From an uncultured Gammaproteobacteria bacterium (GTDB lineage Bacteria > Pseudomonadota > Gammaproteobacteria > PS1 > Pseudothioglobaceae), in contig CAKMYR010000041.1 in assembly GCA_929200175.1 (NCBI GenBank), positions 1-9,598 on the forward strand: DNA of 9,598 nt, read 5' to 3'. A program made the position numbers and the translations under genes. A model generated the notes under the pieces. The model did not search any database. It saw nothing but the letters and a program-made list of their open reading frames with translations, and was not told where the DNA came from. Position 1 is the first letter of the stretch. Each line of letters begins with the position of its first letter. Of the stretch, positions 1 through 5,759 are shown piece by piece.

Positions 1-702
1 GGCTTGTAACATAATCGTCTTATCTTTATGTTTAACAAATTTATTCTCACATAAGTTTGTATTTATTGGCATTCCATAATTTGCTGAGGTCAATCTATCT
101 AATCTATTTAACATTCCTGAATTATATTCAAGGTTTACAACTCTGCCATCTGGGCGTGCGATAGAAATGGTTTTAGTTAAAAAATTTGACCCTTCAAGAA
201 ATAATGTGTAAGGAAAATATGATTCAGATAACATTAAATTAGCAATTTCGGATATGTTTTTATGGGACCTTTCGATAGCGTTTCCAGCAGTCATTAGGTC
301 TTGATTATTATTTTTGCCAACTAGTTTTCCTTTTTTAATGTTTTCAATATCTTTGCCCTGATGTTTGGCTTCTGATACTAATATGATTCTCCAATCACCA
401 TTATCATCTTTTACTTCAACGATTCCACCGTCTGGTTTAATGCTTGAATTTGGCACAAAAAGAGTCTGCCCTAACTCAGCGTCAACCTTTTTTAAGGCTT
501 TGTTTATTTCTTCTTTCTTAATGTCAGCTTTATAAGCAAATGATAATTGAGGATATTCTGTTTCAAGCTGTTTAATTACAAGTCGTGATATGCTGCCTAT
601 AGTCTTATTGTGCAACTTTGCTGTATCTCCAAATATACCAACTACACCTTGTGACCCTTTGTGTTGGCTTGTTAATCTTTTAGATTGATTTTTTTTAGCC
701 AT
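1..702 (-). CDS. ecoRIR-like: EcoRI-family type II restriction endonuclease, 3' end cut by window edge
   Basis: Cleaves DNA as a Mg-dependent homodimer, predicted at GAATTC. The reading frame stays open for 234 codons from the ATG at 702 to the left edge. Aligned from memory with the 277-residue EcoRI enzyme, it runs gap-free to the edge, so about 43 C-terminal residues lie outside. Catalytic residues fall at EcoRI numbering: D91 in IKPDGG, E111 and K113 in SEAKHQGKD. The recognition segment at 137-145 reads MTAGNAIER, keeping N141, A142, E144 and R145; R200 and R203 are also present, as are H114 and E192. Position 138 is Thr, where EcoRI has Ala. The start lies inside the last codons of the upstream methyltransferase gene (8-base overlap), so its translation is probably coupled. 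No disruption is visible, so it looks intact. Identification is firm; specificity is inferred from conserved contacts. Confidence 0.96.
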   Translation of the reverse strand, partial: MAKKNQSKRLTSQHKGSQGVVGIFGDTAKLHNKTIGSISRLVIKQLETEYPQLSFAYKADIKKEEINKALKKVDAELGQTLFVPNSSIKPDGGIVEVKDDNGDWRIILVSEAKHQGKDIENIKKGKLVGKNNNQDLMTAGNAIERSHKNISEIANLMLSESYFPYTLFLEGSNFLTKTISIARPDGRVVNLEYNSGMLNRLDRLTSANYGMPINTNLCENKFVKHKDKTIMLQA

Positions 703-1645
703 TTGATATTAAAATCGGATTGTAATTGTATTTTCTATTTCTTATTAATATTCTGAAATATGGACATTTTCCGTTTATCGACAAATCTTTTTCATCATGC
801 CCTTTTCTAAACTTAACTATCTCAAACTGTTCGGGATTGTATTTATGGAGAAATGTTATTGGGACTCCCATACATCCTTGATAGTCACATGGTATGTCTT
901 TCGTTTTGTTTATATTAATCGCATCATAATTATCATATTGAGAATACGCATCTTCATTCCCTATATAATTATTCGATAGATTAAGATATTCATTTCGCTT
1001 AAAGTTATTTAAATTTGTCAGCCATAGGCAATTGTTCGGAGCAACGATCCTATTACCATTATCGTCAATCCTTGCTTCTGTACCAAAAAGCTCATAATGT
1101 TTAGGAACAATAAATCCAGATACCCCTCTACCAAGATTAACACCTAACCATGTTTTATTTTCCTTAATCAACTTAAAGATTTCTTTGTATGTAATAGCAT
1201 TCACATTACCAATACTAAGAAACATTTTTCCATTTACTATAAGTTGTTGTATATATTCCCGAAACAATGAAAACGGGGGGTTGGTAACTATAATATCTGA
1301 CTTGGTTAATATCTTGGCACATTCATCGCTTCTAAAATCCCCATCACCTTTTAATAATTGAATCTTAGTATTGCTACCATTGTATTCAAAAAACTTACCT
1401 TGATCATTTTCAATATAGCAAGTTGAGATTAGTTTTTTTATCCCCAAACTCTTAAAGTTAGCTTTGAAGTATTTAACAAAATTACTCACCTGCCAATCAT
1501 CACAATTACAGTAAACTATCTTGCCTTTAAAGTGGTTTTTATAGTGTTGTAATTCGCTTTCGATATCGCAAAGTTGCGTATAAAATTCATCGTTTTTTGA
1601 TTTTTTTGCATTATGTAGCAGAGTATTTGTTGCGTTTCTTGCCAT
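695..1645 (-). CDS. ecoRIM-like: EcoRI-family adenine-N6 DNA methyltransferase
   Basis: Transfers a methyl group from S-adenosylmethionine to adenine N6, protecting the predicted GAATTC site from its partner nuclease. The 316-residue protein tracks M.EcoRI from its first residues (MARNATN, then KSKNDEFYTQ at about 15-24). VYCNCDD lies at 44-50, GDGDFRS at 100-106, and the catalytic motif IV, NPPF, at 122-125. GRGVSGFIVP, TEARID and DEKDLSINGKCPYFRILI are also shared. Compared with the 326-residue M.EcoRI it is about 18 residues shorter between CYIEN (76-80) and GDGDFRS, and about 8 residues longer at the C-terminus. That extension carries its stop codon into the nuclease gene, giving the ATGGCTAA overlap. 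It is the upstream gene, so methylase is made first; plasmid EcoRI has the opposite order. No strong Shine-Dalgarno sequence precedes the ATG. Identification is very secure. Confidence 0.97.
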   Translation of the reverse strand: MARNATNTLLHNAKKSKNDEFYTQLCDIESELQHYKNHFKGKIVYCNCDDWQVSNFVKYFKANFKSLGIKKLISTCYIENDQGKFFEYNGSNTKIQLLKGDGDFRSDECAKILTKSDIIVTNPPFSLFREYIQQLIVNGKMFLSIGNVNAITYKEIFKLIKENKTWLGVNLGRGVSGFIVPKHYELFGTEARIDDNGNRIVAPNNCLWLTNLNNFKRNEYLNLSNNYIGNEDAYSQYDNYDAININKTKDIPCDYQGCMGVPITFLHKYNPEQFEIVKFRKGHDEKDLSINGKCPYFRILIRNRKYNYNPILISNG

Positions 1646-1682
1646 TATGCTATTAATTCTTTATAAGTTATTCGTTTGCCAA

Positions 1683-1717
1683 CATTTTTGACTATTAAAT
1701 TAACCATTTTTGTCTAT
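1683..1717. repeat. 13-base direct repeat, possible operator
   Basis: CATTTTTGACTAT at 1683-1695 and CATTTTTGTCTAT at 1705-1717 match at 12 of 13 positions, with starts 22 bases apart, about two helical turns. On the minus strand one copy lies between the candidate -35 and -10 and the other immediately downstream of the -10. This placement suits a repressor or autoregulatory site for the restriction-modification operon. The T-run contributes to the match, so chance is not excluded. No regulator gene is visible next to it. Confidence 0.4.
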
Positions 1718-1725
1718 GGCGTCAA
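1697..1725 (-). promoter_or_regulatory. Candidate promoter of the methyltransferase-endonuclease operon
   Basis: On the minus strand, TTGACG (1720-1725, 5/6 match to the -35 consensus) is followed after 17 bases by TAATTT (1697-1702, only 3/6 to the -10 consensus). The predicted start of transcription would lie about 45 bases before the methyltransferase ATG. The good -35 and exact spacing support it; the poor -10 in an AT-rich background is the weak point. The 13-base direct repeat described separately covers the spacer and the bases just downstream of the -10. Confidence 0.35.
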
Positions 1726-1899
1726 TTTTGCAATTTCCACTGTTCAACCTAAAAGTAAATTCGTTCACATATATGATTAATATGCTTTTGCTAAAGTGGT
1801 TAAACATACTTTACACTATACGCCCCTTAACTTCAAGATGTATTTTTATTTTTTAGGGTAATAGGCATATAATTTGCAAATTTTATTTATGATTATTGA

Positions 1900-2685
1900 T
1901 TATTTTAATTGAGCTAATATTGCTCTATTTTTTGTGTTGTAATCTTTGAATTTTTTAATAATGTTAAAATTTGTTTGTAGTATTTTGCTAATTTTAGCTT
2001 GTTGATCATAGCCGTGTTCTAATAATAAATAACCGTTTTTATTAAGATTATTAGGAGCATTATTTATAATTTTGTTTATATCATCTAAGCCTTCTTTACC
2101 AGCTACTAAAGCCTTTGTAGGCTCGTATTTTAATTCTTTTAGGTATTTACTATTTATTTTTATATATGGCGGGTTGCTAATAATTAAATCAAATTTTTTA
2201 TTAATATTATTAAGCCAATCATTTTTGATAAAATTTATCTTAGTTCTTTTAGCATTTTGTTTAGCAACTAAAAGCGCCTTATTACAAATATCAATAGCAG
2301 TTATTTTCCAATTTAATCTTTGATTAGCTAAAGTTATCGCAATAATACCGCTACCAGTGCCTAAATCTAATACCGAAATTACTTGATTTTCATCATATAA
2401 ATCTAACGCTATATCTATTAATAACTCAGTTTCTGGTCTGGGAATTAAGGTATCACAAGTTACTTTAAAATCAGAATTATAAAAACCTTTATAGCCGCTT
2501 AAATAAGCAAAAGGCACGCCTTTATTTCTTTTTTCAATAAGACTATCAAGTTTTATTTTTTCTTTAGTTGTAAGCCTATAACCATCATTGATTATTAAAT
2601 TAGCGCTATTTTTTTGAAGGACTAAGGCTAAAAGTGGTTGTATATCTATTATCTTGCTATTTAAATAATCTTTAATTTTTACCAT
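1900..2685 (-). CDS. prmC: Peptide chain release factor N5-glutamine methyltransferase
   Basis: Methylates the glutamine of the GGQ motif in release factors RF1 and RF2, using S-adenosylmethionine, to promote efficient termination. The 261-residue product has the family layout: a helical N-terminal domain that binds the release factor (about 1-75), IPRPETE at 81-87, the cofactor loop DLGTGSG at 107-113, and the substrate-glutamine-binding NPPY at 171-174. I chose the ATG at 2685 (MVKIKDYL). A longer frame reaches a TTG at 2709, but that adds eight residues not typical of the family and a larger overlap. The chosen ATG overlaps the end of rsxE by 14 bases, suggesting coupled translation. prmC often follows prfA; here it follows rsxE. 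No terminator-like hairpin is seen after the stop. Confidence 0.95.
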   Translation of the reverse strand: MVKIKDYLNSKIIDIQPLLALVLQKNSANLIINDGYRLTTKEKIKLDSLIEKRNKGVPFAYLSGYKGFYNSDFKVTCDTLIPRPETELLIDIALDLYDENQVISVLDLGTGSGIIAITLANQRLNWKITAIDICNKALLVAKQNAKRTKINFIKNDWLNNINKKFDLIISNPPYIKINSKYLKELKYEPTKALVAGKEGLDDINKIINNAPNNLNKNGYLLLEHGYDQQAKISKILQTNFNIIKKFKDYNTKNRAILAQLK

Positions 2686-3301
2686 CAATAAGATTTTTAA
2701 TAGCAACAATCAAGCCTAATCCAATAAAAGCCCCAGGAGGTAAAATCGCCAATAAGGTTACTTGGTAATTATCAAACTGTATTTTTAAACTATCACCAAT
2801 ACTACCAAATAATAAATTTGCCTGATCAAATAAAGTAGCGTTACCAACTAATTCACGCATCGCCCCTAAAATAATTAATACTACAGAAAACCCAATTCCC
2901 ATCATCAAGCCATCAAGCGCTGATTTACCTAAGGTATTTTTACTAGCAAAAGATTCAGCCCTACCAAGAATCGCGCAATTAGTTACAATTAAAGGCACAA
3001 ATATCCCTAATATCAAATATAAATCATAAAAATAAGACTGCATCATAAGCTCAATAATAGTTACAAAAGAAGCTATTAATAATACAAAAACAGGAATCCT
3101 AATCTCGTTTGCAATCTTATTTCTAAAAATTGAGATAGTAGTGTTTGAAGCCACCAATACAAATGTCGTAGCCATTCCAAGCCCGATTGCATTGACTATA
3201 TTGTTAGTTACCGCTAATAAAGGACATAGCCCCAAAAGCGCAACTAATGCCTGATTATTAGTCCATAAGCCATTTATGGTAATTTTTTTATATTCTTGCA
3301 T
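2672..3301 (-). CDS. rsxE: Rnf/Rsx electron transport complex subunit E
   Basis: Integral inner-membrane subunit of the Rnf (Rsx) complex, which couples electron flow between NADH and ferredoxin to ion movement. In E. coli the complex also helps keep SoxR reduced. The 209-residue protein has about six hydrophobic segments. It matches RnfE rather than the related NqrD in its N-terminal GLWTNNQALVALLGLCPLLA, in IPLIVTNCxxxGRAE-type sequence near the middle, and in the C-terminal LPPGAFIGLGL. It lacks the longer charged tail of E. coli RsxE. rnfE normally ends the rnfABCDGE operon, but here it is the first minus-strand gene after a divergent gap, with no rnfG upstream. TATAAT lies 7 bases before the ATG and no Shine-Dalgarno sequence is visible. 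Confidence 0.95.
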   Translation of the reverse strand: MQEYKKITINGLWTNNQALVALLGLCPLLAVTNNIVNAIGLGMATTFVLVASNTTISIFRNKIANEIRIPVFVLLIASFVTIIELMMQSYFYDLYLILGIFVPLIVTNCAILGRAESFASKNTLGKSALDGLMMGIGFSVVLIILGAMRELVGNATLFDQANLLFGSIGDSLKIQFDNYQVTLLAILPPGAFIGLGLIVAIKNLIDGKN

Positions 3302-3308
3302 TTTTTAA

Positions 3309-3314
3309 ATTATA
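3309..3314 (-). promoter_or_regulatory. Candidate -10 element of rsxE-prmC
   Basis: A perfect TATAAT on the minus strand ends 7 bases before the rsxE ATG. If used, transcription would begin at or next to the A of the ATG, giving a leaderless message, consistent with the missing Shine-Dalgarno. The -35 at 17-base spacing would be TTATCT (3/6), which is weak. The region is the 92-base divergent gap shared with trmL, for which I see no clear promoter. Confidence 0.4.
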
Positions 3315-3393
3315 CATATAATCACAATATTAGATAAAATTTTAATTTTTTAGTTAAAATTTACTTATTAGCTAATTTTTATTAAAGTAGTTT

Positions 3394-3855
3394 ATGTTAA
3401 ATTTAATATTATTCCAGCCAGAAATACCAAGCAATACTGGTAATTTAATTCGTTTATCTTCAAACATGGGCGCTAATTTACATTTAATTAAACCCTATGG
3501 CTTTGAAATTAATGATAAAAGATTAAAACGCGCCAGCCTTGATTATCAAGAATTAGCAAAAGTTTATCAATACCAAGATTTTGCTGATTATTTAGCTAAA
3601 AATAATCCTACTCGTATTTTCGCTGTTAGCTCTAAAGCAAGTACTAATTACGCCAAGATTGATTATAAACCAAATGATTGTTTTCTTTTTGGTTCAGAGA
3701 CTAAGGGCTTGCCTGATAATTTATTAGCTCAATATCAAACAATCACTATTCCTATGAAAAATCATTCTCGTAGTTTAAATCTATCTAATGCTGTTGCTAT
3801 TTTAGCTTATGAAGTTTGGCGACAATTTAATTTTAAAGGTGCTAAAAATGCTTAG
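3394..3855 (+). CDS. trmL: tRNA (cytidine/uridine-2'-O-)-methyltransferase TrmL
   Basis: SPOUT-class enzyme that 2'-O-methylates the wobble base (position 34) of certain tRNA-Leu isoacceptors, using S-adenosylmethionine. The 153-residue length is typical. The family N-terminus is present (PEIPSNTGNLIRL, about 9-21), followed by DKRLKRASLDY near the middle, FGSETKGLP (about 98-106), and the C-terminal trefoil-knot sequence SLNLSNAVAILAYEVWRQ. It closely follows E. coli TrmL throughout. It is divergent from rsxE and overlaps the next gene by 8 bases, so the two are probably co-transcribed. There is only a poor purine stretch (TAAAG) about 8 bases before the ATG. Confidence 0.95.
   Translation: MLNLILFQPEIPSNTGNLIRLSSNMGANLHLIKPYGFEINDKRLKRASLDYQELAKVYQYQDFADYLAKNNPTRIFAVSSKASTNYAKIDYKPNDCFLFGSETKGLPDNLLAQYQTITIPMKNHSRSLNLSNAVAILAYEVWRQFNFKGAKNA
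3835..3839 (+). promoter_or_regulatory. Ribosome binding site deciding the deacetylase start
   Basis: AAAGG sits 8 bases before the ATG at 3848, one of the few recognisable Shine-Dalgarno-like sequences in the window. It lies inside the end of trmL. It favours the 3848 start over the in-frame ATG at 3809, as does the signal peptide that begins exactly there. Confidence 0.6.
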
Positions 3856-4843
3856 ATTTTTAGTATTTTTACTATTTTCATCATCTTTAAGCGCTAATAG
3901 CTGTGTAGTTTTAATGTACCATCATTTTGCCAAAGATACCCCAAAAAGCACCAGCATAAGCTTAGAATTATTTACCAAACACCTAGAATATTTATCACAG
4001 AATAATTTTAATGTACTATCTTTAAAAACAATGTTAACAAGATTAGAAAACAAAAACCTACCAGAAAAATGCGTAGTTTTAACTGCCGATGATGCTCACA
4101 AATCTATTTATAAAACCGCCTATCCTTTATTAAAAAAATACCAAATGAAAATGGCAGTTTTTGTTAATACTCTTGCTGTTGATAACAACTATAAAAAATC
4201 AATGAGCTGGCAACAAATGCGTTCAATTAAGGGTGAAAATATTGAATTTTATAATCATTCTGCCAGTCATTCTCATTTTTTAGATTTAGATGAAAATGCT
4301 ATTAAAAAAGATATAGAACAAGCCCAAAATAGATTAAAACAAGAACTTAAAGTTAGCAGTAAAATTTTATCCTATCCTTATGGCGAAGCTAATTTAGCTA
4401 TTTATAATCAGTTAAAACAAATGGGATATATAGCTTTTGGGCAGCATTCTGGCGCACTATCTTACGATACTAATTTACAAAATCTACCTAGATTTCCTAT
4501 GAATAATTATTTTGCCAAAATGAAAAGTTTTAAAACTAAAGTAAATACCTTAGCGCTACCTATAATAAGCCAAAAGATTAATCCAATAATTGATGATAAC
4601 AATAATCCACCTTTGCTTAATTTAACTTTTAAAAAACCATTAACCAAATCTCAAAAAGCTAACTTTAATTGCTTTACCAAAGACGGCACTAATATTAATT
4701 GGAATCATAACAAGGTTTCTATTATCGCTAAAAAACCACTAAAAGCTAGAAGAAATAAATACAACTGCACTATGCCAAGTGAAAAGCGAAATAAATATTA
4801 TTGGTTTAGTGTTCAGTGGATTAATCCTAATTTACCCGAGTAA
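3848..4843 (+). CDS. Exported polysaccharide deacetylase family protein (NodB fold)
   Basis: Predicted to remove acyl groups, usually N-acetyl, from a polysaccharide outside the cytoplasm; the substrate is unknown. The 331-residue product starts with a hydrophobic signal peptide (about 1-16, ending SLSA). The NodB-type domain follows: MYHHF at 23-27, motif 1 as TADDAH at 79-84 with the catalytic/metal aspartates D81 and D82, motif 2 HSASH at 137-141 giving the two metal histidines, and YPYG at 176-179. TADDA departs from the usual TFDDG, but as I recall a proteobacterial branch has a comparable TVDDA form. A C-terminal part of about 100 residues (from about 230) has two cysteines (C285, C317) and aromatic-rich YYWFSVQW, perhaps a sandwich domain. 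It overlaps trmL by 8 bases at the start and fmt by 17 at the end. Family is firm; activity is inferred. Confidence 0.9.
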   Translation: MLRFLVFLLFSSSLSANSCVVLMYHHFAKDTPKSTSISLELFTKHLEYLSQNNFNVLSLKTMLTRLENKNLPEKCVVLTADDAHKSIYKTAYPLLKKYQMKMAVFVNTLAVDNNYKKSMSWQQMRSIKGENIEFYNHSASHSHFLDLDENAIKKDIEQAQNRLKQELKVSSKILSYPYGEANLAIYNQLKQMGYIAFGQHSGALSYDTNLQNLPRFPMNNYFAKMKSFKTKVNTLALPIISQKINPIIDDNNNPPLLNLTFKKPLTKSQKANFNCFTKDGTNINWNHNKVSIIAKKPLKARRNKYNCTMPSEKRNKYYWFSVQWINPNLPE

Positions 4844-5759
4844 GTTTATAAGCATTAGTAAAGTCTTTAATATCAGTAATATTTTTATTAGCAAGCTGTA
4901 TCTTTTCTAGGCTTATAATTCCATCTCCAGTTTGAATATAACAAAGCCCTTTGCCATATTTAATAATGTGTCCAAAAGGTTTTGTATTATCTTTATTTTT
5001 TATTATTTTAGCTTTAAAAATCCTTAAAATTTGATTACTAAATTTATCACTAGAAACCATAGTTTGCGCAACTGGATAAGGATTAAAAGCTCGTATTTGA
5101 CAATTAATCTTAAAAGCACTTTGCCCCCAGTTAATCCAAGCCTCATCTTTTTTTAGTTTTTTAGCATAACTTGCAAGTTTTTCATCTTGTTTTACTGGTT
5201 TAAATGACTCAATATTATCCAAAACTTCAATTATAGTATCAGCACCTAAAACCGCTAATTTATCATGTAATATTTTGGCATTATCATCATCATTAATCTT
5301 AAATTCTTTTTTTAATAAAATATCGCCCCCATCAAGCCTTTCATTGATTTTGATAATACTAATCCCAGTTTTGGTATCACCTGCTAAAATCGAGCGTTGA
5401 ATAGGCGCTGCCCCACGCCATTTAGGTAATAATGAGGCATGAATATTCAAACAACCGTATTTTGCTATTTTTAATATATTTTTTGGGATAATTTTGCCAT
5501 AAGCAACTACTACAATAACATCAGGCTTTAAACTTATAATTTGGTTTTCTACTTCAATTATTTTTAAATCATCTGGCTGATAAACCTTTATATTATTTTC
5601 AATAGCGGTCTTTTTAGTAATACAGCTTGTGATAATTTGACCTCTGCCTTTTTTTCTATCTTGTTGGCAATAAACTGCAACTATTTTATTTTTTGTCCTA
5701 ATTAATTTTTCTAAGACAGTGTTTGCAAAATCTGAAGTGCCAGCAAAGATAATACGCAT
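4827..5759 (-). CDS. fmt: Methionyl-tRNA formyltransferase
   Basis: Formylates Met-tRNA for initiation, using 10-formyltetrahydrofolate. The 310-residue length is normal. The N-terminal catalytic domain opens with MRIIFAGTSDFA. The active-site residues N105 and H107 lie in CLNIHASLLPKWRGAAPIQR and D143 in ERLDGGDILL, matching N106, H108 and D144 of the E. coli enzyme. The C-terminal part (about 205-310) is the tRNA-binding OB-fold domain. Its ATG shares one base with the argH stop (TAATG), a classic termination-reinitiation arrangement, so expression probably depends on argH translation. fmt is commonly beside def, which is absent here. Its 3' end overlaps the convergent deacetylase gene by 17 bases, leaving no room for a terminator. 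Confidence 0.97.
   Translation of the reverse strand: MRIIFAGTSDFANTVLEKLIRTKNKIVAVYCQQDRKKGRGQIITSCITKKTAIENNIKVYQPDDLKIIEVENQIISLKPDVIVVVAYGKIIPKNILKIAKYGCLNIHASLLPKWRGAAPIQRSILAGDTKTGISIIKINERLDGGDILLKKEFKINDDDNAKILHDKLAVLGADTIIEVLDNIESFKPVKQDEKLASYAKKLKKDEAWINWGQSAFKINCQIRAFNPYPVAQTMVSSDKFSNQILRIFKAKIIKNKDNTKPFGHIIKYGKGLCYIQTGDGIISLEKIQLANKNITDIKDFTNAYKLTRVN

Noticed and set aside
797..979. Short plus-strand reading frame opposite the methyltransferase
   Set aside because: It lies wholly antisense to a firmly identified gene, has low-complexity isoleucine-rich sequence and no recognisable family or ribosome binding site.
1792..1813. Inverted repeat TAAAGT...ACTTTA with a 10-base gap between the restriction system and prmC
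   Set aside because: The arms are only six AT-rich bases, and the position matches no promoter I can defend.
1871..1882. Perfect 12-base palindrome AATTTGCAAATT just past the prmC stop
   Set aside because: It has no loop, little GC and no adjoining T-run, so it is not a credible terminator; such palindromes arise readily in AT-rich DNA.
1646..1899. Possible attachment site or insertion-sequence remnant at the right edge of the restriction-modification genes
   Set aside because: No transposase fragment, terminal inverted repeat, target duplication or tRNA end could be seen; the left boundary is outside the window.
2686..2709. Upstream TTG start for prmC adding eight residues
   Set aside because: It needs a rare start codon and adds a leucine-rich lead not seen in the family; the ATG at 2685 gives the expected N-terminus.
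2672..3301. Identification of the membrane protein as NqrD
   Set aside because: NqrD is a paralogue with a similar fold, but the GLW N-terminus and the LPPGAFIGLGL C-terminus follow RnfE.
3926..4100. Loss of deacetylase activity inferred from TADDA in place of TFDDG
   Set aside because: Both aspartates and both metal histidines are present, and a TVDDA-like form is, as I recall, normal in a related proteobacterial subfamily, so inactivation is not supported.
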